From positions 1 through 64,000 of the forward strand of contig JBCDLC010000008.1 in assembly GCA_038745855.1 (NCBI GenBank): DNA of 64,000 nt, in the 5' to 3' direction. The notes under the pieces were generated by a model. It made no database searches. It saw only the letters and a list, made by a program, of their open reading frames with translations, and was not told where the DNA came from. A program made the translations under genes and the position numbers. The stretch's first letter is position 1. Each line of letters starts with the position of its first letter. Source of the stretch: UBA5336 sp038745855 (GTDB lineage Bacteria; Pseudomonadota; Alphaproteobacteria; Caulobacterales; Hyphomonadaceae). Below are positions 35,420 through 43,324 of the stretch, piece by piece.

Positions 35420-36120
35420 AGAAGCGCGCCCACCATCAAACTCGCTTCAAGACATCCATCTGGGCCAAGGGCAGCACCCCGTGCCACGCCCCGAAACCAA
35501 ACTTATCCAACACTTTCAACGCACAAAAACGACTATTATTCAGCGCTCTAAAAGAAAATTGCCCTTCCCAATCCCCACCCCCTGAACCCGTGGTATTCTA
35601 CGCCCCTGGATCTTCTCATCCTCCTCATTCTCGCCGGGGCCATCGTCCTCGCCATACCAGCCGTCGGGCACTTTGCCCGTTCGGCTGCCTTTGGCGTGCG
35701 CGAAACCCCTGCCGGAAATGACGACCAGCCATCGGGGATTTGGGTTAGCCCCTATGGCCGGTCGGCAGACATGGGTGACAGACGTGTCAGCGATGAACGA
35801 GAGATCCATACCTCTGATCAGGCTTATTGGGCTGGGCCTGGCTTCGGATTGGGTTTGGGTTTGGGCAGCGGCTGTGTTGGGCAGCCAATCGGTGAAATCG
35901 AATGGGTTCGCTTATGGCTGACCCCGAAAAAAGGAGACATGGGTCTGCAATCCCTTCAACCGAAGGACAAGCAGACAATCACGACAAGCTTGGTCGGCCA
36001 AAGCGCCGCCTCAGGCCAACCCGCGGCCCCCTGACCCCCTTCAGACCGCGGCAAAACAAGCAAAGCAATACCGGACGCGCTATGGCGCGGGCCGGATAAA
36101 GGTGCTGGACGATCTGAGCT
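35420..36120. other. Region after murG with no confident gene
   Basis: About 700 bases where murC/murB would be expected. I see no murC, murB, ddl or ftsQ sequence. The only protein-like frame is the partial one listed separately. The stretch also holds a C-rich, low-complexity part (about 35420-35585). It looks like a decayed or rearranged boundary of the dcw cluster. Confidence 0.5.
35696..36034 (+). pseudogene. Possible fragment of a membrane-anchored protein, no good start
   Basis: The frame reads RETPAGNDDQPSGIWVSPYG then ADMGDRRVSDEREIHTSDQA and a glycine-rich PGFGLGLGLGSG before ending at 36034. Upstream in the same frame, beginning near 35590, is a convincing hydrophobic segment (LDLLILLILAGAIVLAIPAV), but the frame has a stop near 35550 and only CTG or ATT codons before that helix, so no standard start gives the anchor. 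It may be a truncated gene or may start from a rare codon. I do not recognise the family. Confidence 0.3.
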
Positions 36121-36576
36121 TCAGTCATTCGCCAGTCGATCAATGGCCGTTTGCAGAATGATGGCGGCTGCCGACGCGTCGATAAGGCCAGACCGTTTTT
36201 CCCTTCTGACGTCGCTCGCAATCATGTCCCGCTCGGCCTGGGCCGTGCTCAACCGTTCATCCTGGAAGGCGACGGGCAGGCCAAGCGCATCTGAGACGTG
36301 GCGGGCCAAGGCGCGTGCTGATTGGGCGCTGGGGCCTTCGCTGCCATCCATGTTGAACGGCATGCCCACCACAATCCCGATCGCCGTACGCGCTGAAGCG
36401 ATGGCTTCCAACTGTGAAAGAACGGGCGCCAGGCGGCGACCCCGCGAAAGCGCTTCCACGGGAGACGCGATCAACTGCCCGTGGTCGCTGGCCGCAACGC
36501 CGATTGTCCGGCGGCCCGGATCGAGGCCCAGCAAGACGCCACGTCGAGGGAGGTCGAGAAGGTCGCAGATGGCCAT
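36121..36576 (-). CDS. ruvX: RuvX/YqgF-family Holliday-junction resolvase-like protein
   Basis: A 151-residue RNase H-fold nuclease of the YqgF family, implicated in Holliday-junction resolution and in 16S rRNA 5'-end maturation. The catalytic Asp lies in LLGLDPGRRTIGVAAS, GIVVGMPFNMDGSEG is the second conserved strand, and FQDERLSTAQAERDM and SGLIDASAAAIILQ carry the remaining acidic residues. It is divergent from gatC, a common alphaproteobacterial neighbourhood. Confidence 0.92.
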   Translation of the reverse strand: MAICDLLDLPRRGVLLGLDPGRRTIGVAASDHGQLIASPVEALSRGRRLAPVLSQLEAIASARTAIGIVVGMPFNMDGSEGPSAQSARALARHVSDALGLPVAFQDERLSTAQAERDMIASDVRREKRSGLIDASAAAIILQTAIDRLAND

Positions 36577-36656
36577 CGCCTCCAGAGCCTACCCCCTTGC
36601 CCCCCGCGACGCGAGCGCCTATCGCCAAGGCAAGGTCGCTGCTGAGAGAGTGCTCC

Positions 36657-36944
36657 ATGTCCGTCACGAAGGATGACGTCCGAAAAGTCGCGCGCTTGTC
36701 GAGGATCGCCGTTCCCGAGGATCGGCTCGAAACCTTGGCCGGGGAATTGTCGGGCATCCTCGATTGGATCGAGCAGCTCAACGAAGTCGACCTCGACGGG
36801 GTTGAACCGCTCACATCCGTTGTCGAAACCCAGCTTCCCTTGCGCGAGGACAAAGTCACCGATGGGAACAAGGTCGACGAGATCCTCGCCAATGCCCCAC
36901 GGGCAGACGACGGCTTCTTTGTCGTTCCGAAATCGGTCGAGTGA
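36657..36944 (+). CDS. gatC: Asp-tRNA(Asn)/Glu-tRNA(Gln) amidotransferase subunit C
   Basis: GatC is the small subunit that holds GatA and GatB together in the enzyme that converts mischarged Glu-tRNA(Gln) and Asp-tRNA(Asn). The 95-residue protein shows VTKDDVRKVARLSRIAVPED, ILDWIEQLNEVDLDGVEPLT and the C-terminal DGFFVVPKSVE, all canonical. The start at 36657 begins the family homology. gatA normally follows at once but is not here: the next gene is a convergent phosphoglycosyltransferase, so gatA/gatB must be elsewhere. Confidence 0.95.
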   Translation: MSVTKDDVRKVARLSRIAVPEDRLETLAGELSGILDWIEQLNEVDLDGVEPLTSVVETQLPLREDKVTDGNKVDEILANAPRADDGFFVVPKSVE

Positions 36945-37263
36945 GTAGGCGCGTACGGCAGCTCCGTCTGTTTCGGGAAATGCGTCCAGGTCAACTCTGA
37001 CCGACCCTGATGCGCTGCCCCAGTTACGGTTCGACTAAAGCGCTTCCAGGCGAAGTGTACACGGTTCGCTGCCCGGGAAGCGCGTAAAAACAAGACTCTA
37101 AAGCGGCGCCATAAGTCCAGTTGAAAAGTCGCCGCTTTATGCGGCGCGTTTGTCGGATGCCCAGCTGCTTCGAGGGCAAGACGACCAATGACCGATTAAG
37201 CCGCAGGCGGAACCGGTCTCAGAAAAGAGGTGAACCGGTTCTCAACGCTGCTGAAACACCGAG
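36945..37263. repeat. Intergenic repeat-like region with nested hairpins between convergent genes
   Basis: The middle (37040-37083) is an inverted repeat GCGCTTCC...GGAAGCGC with an inner GCGAA/TTCGC pair, followed by GTAAAAACAAG. This phrase recalls dispersed intergenic repeats of alphaproteobacteria and recurs in altered form at 43203-43232. Next comes a 10-pair stem TAAAGCGGCG (37099-37108) / CGCCGCTTTA (37130-37139), whose right arm can instead pair with GCGGCG (37141-37146). These probably terminate gatC and the convergent gene. Confidence 0.5.
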
Positions 37264-38565
37264 CTACTTCGCGCCAAAACCGGTCATCATGACCTTGATG
37301 GTCCGCGCCGCGATCAGGATATCGATCCAGATCGAAAAGTGCTTGATGTAATAGAAATCGTACTCAAGCTTTTCCGTCACATCCGTCAGGGACGTCACGT
37401 GACCCTGTTGAACTTGTGCCCAACCCGAAATCCCGGGCCGAACAATATGGCGATAGGCGTAGAATGGGATCACGTCGGCATACCGGGCTGAAAGAGAAGC
37501 CACTTCGGGCCGAGGGCCAATCCAGCTCATATGGCCCAGCAGGATATTGAGGATCTGGGGTAACTCATCGAGCCGTGTTTTACGAATGAAACGACCCACC
37601 CGCGTGATGCGTTTCGTGGGGTCGCTTGACCCGTTTCCCGGTTCCTCTGCCCGCATCGATCTGAATTTGAACAGCGTGAAGGACTGTCCAAGATAACCAA
37701 CGCGTCTCTGGTGATAAAATGCGCCACCGGGACTGTCGATCATCACAGCAACCGCGATAACCGCCATGACCGGAAACAGGAAAACAAGCGCCGCAAGTGC
37801 GAAAACCACATCCAGATATCGCTTGATGACAGCGTATAAATTGTCCGGTGACAATTGGCCGAGCGGATTATCGGAGAGGTGTCTGACCTGGACTTTTCCT
37901 GTGATCGATTCCTGAACGAGCTTCGCATTCAGTACAGAACGGCCCTCGAGAACTTCCCGAGCCAGGGTTGATGACCACTCCGCCGAAAGCGATGGATCGC
38001 TGAAGTCCGCCGCAATCGGAATGGCTTGGTTTTCTGGGATACTTCGAGGGTCCGACAAGGGGATCCAGTCAATTGACGAGATCCGTTTCATGCTTTTGGA
38101 TTTCGCCGTTTCCACAAGCGCAATCGTCATGCGCTTTAACCGCGGTAAAGCAAGAACGATAAGGCTCAGCCAAACAGTCGACATGACAAAGCTGGATGCA
38201 AATTGATAGCGGCTGTACTCCAAACGCCACATGAGAAAAACGGCCAGGACAAGACCGTAAGAGATCATGAACGTTGGTAAGACGCGCATGAGTTCTCGGT
38301 TTCTCGGAAAGGCTGCCACCTTTCGAAAGGTAAAATACCCCAGCAAGATCGCAATGACCGTGCCGATGAAAGAGTTATCATAGGAAGCAAACTTGTCGGC
38401 GACACGCTCGAAATTGTAGCGCAGGAGCGCTGGTGCCAGAACGCCGACGATGAGAACGGACAGTAATTGAAATGAGATCGACGAGAGTATTCGAGCAAAA
38501 CTGCCTTTCACCCGTGAGAGCCAGCCCTCTTCGATCTTGCCGTCGCTAATCGGTAGATTGACCAT
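37264..38565 (-). CDS. Polyprenyl phosphoglycosyltransferase initiating exopolysaccharide synthesis
   Basis: A 433-residue WcaJ/ExoY-type sugar-1-phosphate transferase that starts the repeat unit on undecaprenyl phosphate. Four N-terminal hydrophobic segments (~25-145) precede a soluble linker and the catalytic bacterial-sugar-transferase domain (~240-433): KRYLDVVFALAALVFLFP, YHQRRVGYLGQSFTLFKFRS, RFIRKTRLDELPQILNIL, MSWIGPRPEV, RPGISGWAQV, and the C-terminal KHFSIWIDILIAARTIKVM. The catalytic Asp-Glu pair is in RLDELPQ. It marks the left edge of the exopolysaccharide island. The first sugar (glucose or galactose phosphate) cannot be deduced. Confidence 0.92.
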   Translation of the reverse strand: MVNLPISDGKIEEGWLSRVKGSFARILSSISFQLLSVLIVGVLAPALLRYNFERVADKFASYDNSFIGTVIAILLGYFTFRKVAAFPRNRELMRVLPTFMISYGLVLAVFLMWRLEYSRYQFASSFVMSTVWLSLIVLALPRLKRMTIALVETAKSKSMKRISSIDWIPLSDPRSIPENQAIPIAADFSDPSLSAEWSSTLAREVLEGRSVLNAKLVQESITGKVQVRHLSDNPLGQLSPDNLYAVIKRYLDVVFALAALVFLFPVMAVIAVAVMIDSPGGAFYHQRRVGYLGQSFTLFKFRSMRAEEPGNGSSDPTKRITRVGRFIRKTRLDELPQILNILLGHMSWIGPRPEVASLSARYADVIPFYAYRHIVRPGISGWAQVQQGHVTSLTDVTEKLEYDFYYIKHFSIWIDILIAARTIKVMMTGFGAK

Positions 38566-38637
38566 GATTGTGTCCTGGTAAATCTGGCGACGCGAAACGT
38601 CCGGTTGGTATGGTCCAATTTGGTGTGATCGTGAACG

Positions 38638-39264
38638 CTACGAACTCGTGGCTTCAAAAAACCCGAACAACCCGGTGTCCAGCCCCGAACCGGCATCAAC
38701 GGCATCACTCTGGAAAGCAGAAAGCGGCGTGTCAGTGATGGGAGCGGGTGTCAGAGGGTTCTGAGGTGATCCACCAAACGCCGTGCCGCCATCGGAAATG
38801 CCGCCAACACCACTAGCCGACCCACCATCAGCGGCGCCCGCGAGTGCCGCCGCTGCGGCCACCGATGAACCAGTAGCAAGTGATCCCGCAATTACACCCC
38901 GCCCGCGAGTTCCCGAGCGCGTTGAAGCGCTTTGCGCCGAAGCCACCGAACGGCGTTCCTCTTGCAACGTGATGAGCGGAGCATCGCAAAAACCGTCGTC
39001 AACAACGGCCATCGCGGGTGCTGATAGTGTTTTCACACAGTCGAGTGCTGCGAATTCGCCTGAGCCGTTGCCACGGACGATGATGCGGTCACCGAGCAAC
39101 AAATCTGACCCATCCTCCAGAACGACGGGCTGGCCGTCGCGGATTGCAACGCTGGTCCCTTCGTCTCCCGTGAGGCTTGATGCTTTTCCAACCGGATCGG
39201 CGAGCGCGCCGCCAGCCGAGATCAGGCTGGAAATGACGACAAGTGTTGAAAATTTCAATTCCAT
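38638..39264 (-). CDS. Secreted FecR-like protein with glycine-rich C-terminal half
   Basis: A 208-residue exported protein. Signal peptide MELKFSTLVVISSLISAGGA is followed by a short beta-rich domain with VLEDGSDLLLGDRIIVRGNG, whose 'LxxGDRIxVxGxG' phrase resembles FecR-type domains, and a Cys pair (LDCVKTLSA...GFCDAPL). The rest is Ala/Gly/Ser-rich with a hydrophobic stretch (GVIAGSLATGSSVAAAAALA). Similar small proteins flank RTX or exopolysaccharide genes in other alphaproteobacteria, but the role is unknown. It lies between the phosphoglycosyltransferase and the RTX gene, same strand. Confidence 0.6.
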   Translation of the reverse strand: MELKFSTLVVISSLISAGGALADPVGKASSLTGDEGTSVAIRDGQPVVLEDGSDLLLGDRIIVRGNGSGEFAALDCVKTLSAPAMAVVDDGFCDAPLITLQEERRSVASAQSASTRSGTRGRGVIAGSLATGSSVAAAAALAGAADGGSASGVGGISDGGTAFGGSPQNPLTPAPITDTPLSAFQSDAVDAGSGLDTGLFGFFEATSS

Positions 39265-39345
39265 TGGATGTCTTGCTCCAAATTCGAGGTCCACCGTCTG
39301 GCGGTCAGTCTTTCGCGTTGGGTCCAACCGTTTGTCGTCACGCAA

Positions 39346-41580
39346 CTAGGCGATTTGCGCCCATTCTCCATCATCCAAGAAACCCAGCGGGTCAGGCTCT
39401 GGCAGAGAGGCTGGAAGGTCGACCCGTGTAATGCTTTCGTTGGCCGTCGCGGCATCGAGAGCAATGTTCGCTGTGACCGTATTTAAGTTTGTGCCGGTGA
39501 AGCGAACTGCCACAGTGCCCGCCGTGAAAACCACGTCGGTTCCATCTTGCGAGAAAGCAGCTGTAGCCGCCGCGACATTCGCGAAACCGAACCCGTTCAG
39601 CTCAACAGTCTCACCGGACTGGAAGCCAATCACGGTGTCACTTCCCGTATCAGACGCATTGAACACGAATGTATCCAGGCCGCCCTGGCCGCGGATCGTG
39701 TCATCACCTGCCCCGCCTTCGAGCCTGTCTACATCTGCACCGCCATTCAATACGTCGTTGCCCATATTACCAATAAGGGTGTCGCTTCCGGTGCCGCCAT
39801 TCAGAACGTCGTCTCCGCCGCCGCCATTTGCGAAATCGTTTCCGCTATTTCCTAGGATGCGGTCCCTGCCACCCCCACCAAGAATATTGTCTGCGCCTTC
39901 ACCGCCGTCCAAGAGGTCATTCCCAGCGCGGCCAATAAGCTGGTCATTGCCGTCGCCACCGCGAAGTGTGTCGTTGCCCTCACGGCCGTCCAAGAGGTCA
40001 TTTCCGCCTTCGCCGCTGAGAAAATCGTCTCCACCAGCGGAGAAGATCCGGTCATCGAAATTAGTGCCCTGGAGCAGGTCAGGACCGTCGCTGGTCGAGA
40101 TATCCAATGGGCGCTCGTTTTCGATCCCGGAGACGGCGATGTTCAAACCTGGGCGCTGCCCCCCACCGGTGATTGGTGTGAAGCTCGGGATCATGTTCGA
40201 GAAGGTGTTCCCGCCAAAGAGCTGATTGTCCACATCCTGAATCCCGGCGACGCCTGCTAGCAGACCTTCGAAGGTATTCTGGAACACACCAGTATTGTTC
40301 GCACTTCCGACGATCAAGATGCCCGTCAGGCTGCTGTCCAGAAAACCGCCGCTACCATCGCTGGGACCAGATATGGTGTTCGCGAAGAACCGCATTCCAT
40401 CGCCAGGATCGACGGCGAGAATACCGGCTCCGGCAAAATCTCCCCGGAGGTTTCCAACCTCGGATATCTGATTGAATTCAAACCGGCCGGTGGCACCCTG
40501 TTCGATGGTGAAGCCATTCTGGGTGATTGCGTCGGCCTCAGTCAAAAGACCGGCGCCTTCGACTGTGTTGGTTGATACAAGAACCGTCAGTCCGTCGCCT
40601 GAGAAACGGGCTCCAGTCTTCTGAAAATCCTCAAGTGTACTATTGCTCACAGTCACGGAGCGCGGCTCGCCATCCCCGTTATAAACTGCGATAGCATCGC
40701 CAGTCTGGTTGCCGTTAAGGCTACCCCCATCGAGGGGATCTCGGACACCAGTGATGTCCACGTTATCAACTGTGCCAGAGCTATTGAGCATCAATACGCC
40801 AGCAAAGTTGGTCGGGAAGTCGGTTGGCGCCCCAGAGGCGGCCACTGCGTCCAATCCTACGCCTCGACCGTCGATCTCGACGCCAGTGATCGTTATGTCG
40901 GAACTGAAAGCGACTTCAATAACGGCGCCGACATCGCGGGCGCCACCGGGTGGCGAAATAACGTTGAATGCGAGAAGACTATCGGGTGCTTCAATAACCG
41001 TGTTGCCCGAACCGACAATTTCGATCCCGCTCCGCCCGATTATGCTCACTTGTTCCCGATAGACACCGTCGTCCAGCAAGATCGTATCGCCGTCGTTGGC
41101 GCCGTCTATCGCGGCGTTGATGGAGTCGCCGAGCGGGACGAAGATGACGTTGGAATTCCCGAACTGGAAATTTTCAATGCCAGTGAAAGTGTCCGTGCCT
41201 TCGATCCCTCGGGTGTCCGTAACGACCCCGTTCACAGTGTCGATGATGTAGTCTGTGAAACGGCCGGAGAAGACGAGCGTGTCAATTCCGGCACCGCCAT
41301 TGATGATGTCGTTGCCGCCGCCGCCTGTCAGTCGATCGTCGCCGTCTCCGCCATTGATGGTATCAATTCCGCCGCCGCCGAAAATCTCATCATTGCCGGA
41401 CCCACCGGAAAGGGTGTCTGCGCCGGCAAAACCGAACACCTGATCGTTGCCGCCTAGGCCGTTAAGCGTATCGCTGGCACTCGTCCCGATGAGGCGGTTA
41501 TCGCCCGCACCACCGCTGAACGTGAGATTTGATATCGGCCCAAGCACGATCGTACCGAGCCCACTAAAGCTTTCTGCCAT
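39346..41580 (-). CDS. RTX calcium-binding protein with an internal parallel beta-helix
   Basis: A 744-residue secreted protein. RTX nonapeptides (GGxGxDxLx) form two blocks, ~25-105 (GNDEIFGGGGIDTINGGDGD) and ~505-650 (GGNDLLDGREGNDTLRGGDG), which fold on Ca2+ outside the cell. Between them (~145-480) is a right-handed parallel beta-helix of the pectate-lyase type (SINAAIDGANDGDTILLDDG, then ...YREQVSIIGRSGIEIVGS). The absence of a signal peptide and the RTX blocks imply type I secretion; no T1SS genes are in the window. Beta-helix plus RTX is shared by alginate epimerases and polysaccharide lyases, but no catalytic signature is identified. Probably a matrix-modifying or structural protein. 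Confidence 0.85.
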   Translation of the reverse strand: MAESFSGLGTIVLGPISNLTFSGGAGDNRLIGTSASDTLNGLGGNDQVFGFAGADTLSGGSGNDEIFGGGGIDTINGGDGDDRLTGGGGNDIINGGAGIDTLVFSGRFTDYIIDTVNGVVTDTRGIEGTDTFTGIENFQFGNSNVIFVPLGDSINAAIDGANDGDTILLDDGVYREQVSIIGRSGIEIVGSGNTVIEAPDSLLAFNVISPPGGARDVGAVIEVAFSSDITITGVEIDGRGVGLDAVAASGAPTDFPTNFAGVLMLNSSGTVDNVDITGVRDPLDGGSLNGNQTGDAIAVYNGDGEPRSVTVSNSTLEDFQKTGARFSGDGLTVLVSTNTVEGAGLLTEADAITQNGFTIEQGATGRFEFNQISEVGNLRGDFAGAGILAVDPGDGMRFFANTISGPSDGSGGFLDSSLTGILIVGSANNTGVFQNTFEGLLAGVAGIQDVDNQLFGGNTFSNMIPSFTPITGGGQRPGLNIAVSGIENERPLDISTSDGPDLLQGTNFDDRIFSAGGDDFLSGEGGNDLLDGREGNDTLRGGDGNDQLIGRAGNDLLDGGEGADNILGGGGRDRILGNSGNDFANGGGGDDVLNGGTGSDTLIGNMGNDVLNGGADVDRLEGGAGDDTIRGQGGLDTFVFNASDTGSDTVIGFQSGETVELNGFGFANVAAATAAFSQDGTDVVFTAGTVAVRFTGTNLNTVTANIALDAATANESITRVDLPASLPEPDPLGFLDDGEWAQIA

Positions 41581-42129
41581 TCTAGCCCCCGCTAGCGCTG
41601 TTCTGCGTATGCCGGCATCTGGTGCCGCTACATCAGCCCGTTAGCAACTTGTTAAGGTTTGTTCTAGCCCAATAATTCGCGGCTACGGGGAAATTAGGTT
41701 GCGTCGTGCTACACGCTTGCTTCGCGTTTCGTCTTTGTGAGGTCCGGTTCCGCTCTGTTACACAAGGGTTTTTGGGATCAAATCGTCGGGGTACTTTTTG
41801 CGGTCAATGCCGTCGATTGCACAGGGCGTAGGCTCTTGTGGAATTTGCTTAGCCGTTGCCTTGCAACAGAATCCGCTGAGCGGCTGCTGGCTTACGATAC
41901 TCGTATAGGGCAGCCCTGAGCACAGTGTACCGACCGAGCGGAAACCCCGGCCCACGCTTTCAGTCGAGAGGGCGTTTTCTCCGCCAAGCGCTTGGCAGGG
42001 GCGAGAAGCATGATCGCCAGGCCATGCACATGGGATAAGGTGTTGCGTCGCGCGAGTGGGCCGCGACTTCTGCCGTTGAAGGCCTAGACCAGTGCTTATG
42101 GCCGTTATTGGACAGCGTAAGGCAGTTCA
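41581..42129. other. Divergent intergenic region between RTX gene and FkbM gene
   Basis: About 550 bases without a supportable gene. A small hairpin CTAGC-CCCC-GCTAG lies at 41582-41595 and a CtrA-like motif at 41641-41655. The short open frames in the middle have no family similarity that I can see. Promoters for both arms of the polysaccharide island probably lie here. Confidence 0.4.
41641..41655. promoter_or_regulatory. Candidate CtrA-like site
   Basis: TTAG-CAACTTG-TTAA matches the CtrA consensus TTAA-N7-TTAA with one mismatch and exact spacing, 61-75 bases upstream of the RTX gene start. Short motifs like this also occur by chance; the score comes from spacing and position only. Confidence 0.3.
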
Positions 42130-42879
42130 ATGATCAACTCGAGAACAGCATTTTTCCTAGGCGCTCGCCGGACAGCACAGGCCTTCTTCTTGAAGAGACT
42201 GTTCGGAAACGCGAAGGCAACGATGAATGACGGACGGGTCGAGTTCGCCGTCATCGGGCATCTGGTTCGTCCCGGAAGCGTTGTCCTCGACGTCGGTGCA
42301 CATGTCGGCGTTTTTGCCCGCCGTTTTTCCGAGCTGCAGCCCGACTGCACTGTTGTCGCCTTCGAACCCCAATCGCTTCCGCGGGCTGTTTTCACGATGG
42401 TCGGGTATTTTCGGAGATCCCGCAAAATCATCGTTTTGCCATTCGCTGTTGGGGCGGAGCCCACGCTCGCTGACCTGTCGGTTCCCATAAAAGATCGCGG
42501 CGGCGTGGGCATCGGGCTCGCCCATATCGGCGATGACGGGGATCTGGCTCAGCGCTTCGTGATCAAGAAGGAGGTGGCGGCTGTGGTACGAATTGATGAT
42601 GTCATGGAAAGACTCGATCTTGGTCCCGCATCGTTCATCAAGGTGGATGTCGAAGGTGGGGAATTGAATGCGCTACGCGGGGCTGAAGCCGTCATTGATG
42701 CCCATAAGCCCGCTATTCTGTGTGAAATCGATGGGCGCGAGAGCCGGTTCGGCAGTACGACCGAGGCTCTCTTCGAATTCCTTCAGTTGAAAGGTTATAA
42801 AGCTAAGAGCTTGGAGAGTGGCCGACTCTTGTCGCTGCAGACGCTGGAAAAGAACACTCTCTTTGTTCATGGGGCGTAG
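42130..42879 (+). CDS. FkbM-family methyltransferase
   Basis: A 249-residue SAM-dependent methyltransferase. The SAM motif is VVLDVGAHVGVFARRFSE (~52-69), FEPQ follows, and the FkbM signature IDDVMERLDLGPASFIKVDV with EGGELNALRGA and CEIDGRE is clear. In polysaccharide clusters such enzymes O-methylate sugars or the acceptor. The ATG at 42130 has AAGG upstream. It heads the plus-strand arm of the island, separated from the next gene by ~445 bases. Confidence 0.85.
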   Translation: MINSRTAFFLGARRTAQAFFLKRLFGNAKATMNDGRVEFAVIGHLVRPGSVVLDVGAHVGVFARRFSELQPDCTVVAFEPQSLPRAVFTMVGYFRRSRKIIVLPFAVGAEPTLADLSVPIKDRGGVGIGLAHIGDDGDLAQRFVIKKEVAAVVRIDDVMERLDLGPASFIKVDVEGGELNALRGAEAVIDAHKPAILCEIDGRESRFGSTTEALFEFLQLKGYKAKSLESGRLLSLQTLEKNTLFVHGA

Positions 42880-43324
42880 CTCCAGCACGCGCGGGGGTAG
42901 ACACTGGCGCCGAGGCCCACTGTCGGCTGGCTCAATACGCCTGTCGAACGGTTACTATTCTGAGCAGAGCATGCGGGGGGAAGATGCGACCCGCAGCAGC
43001 GATTTTCGCCATCGTAGTGGTCGCCCCACTTGCGGATCCACTGCAATCCAAGGTGCGGTAGGTCTTCTTTCGCAAGGAAGACTGGCGCGATTGCTCGCCC
43101 GTTTCGGGGGCGTTGTCTCGCCCATTGACGAGATGGGTATTGACGTATCCGCATCGCTGGGCGCACGTTTCGCGTGATAGGTGTTATCGGCCAAAGGGCA
43201 TCCGGTTCGTCGTTCGGAAAGCGCGTAGAACATGTCCGTCGAGCGTCGCCGCTTATGAAGATGGGGGCCGCACCGCTTCAGACGTGGTCGTGTGCCGGGC
43301 GGTCTGGTCGTTGAGGATGGGTCG
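42880..43324. other. Intergenic region with a degenerate repeat
   Basis: Nearly 450 bases with no supportable gene. The segment 43203-43255 (CGGTTCG, GGAAAGCGCGTAGAACA, then GCCGCTTATG) is a partial copy of the repeat between gatC and the phosphoglycosyltransferase. Both copies lie in intergenic space at the island. Confidence 0.4.

Noticed and set aside
36945..37263. Nested hairpins as a riboswitch
   Set aside because: They lie between two convergent 3' ends, not in a 5' leader, so termination or a dispersed repeat explains them better.
41737..41919. A 60-codon frame between the RTX and FkbM genes
   Set aside because: Weak start, no conserved features; listed only as part of the intergenic region.
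42818..43177. An open frame across the end of the FkbM gene and the following gap
   Set aside because: It starts inside the methyltransferase in another frame, has no ribosome-binding site and no family similarity that I can see.
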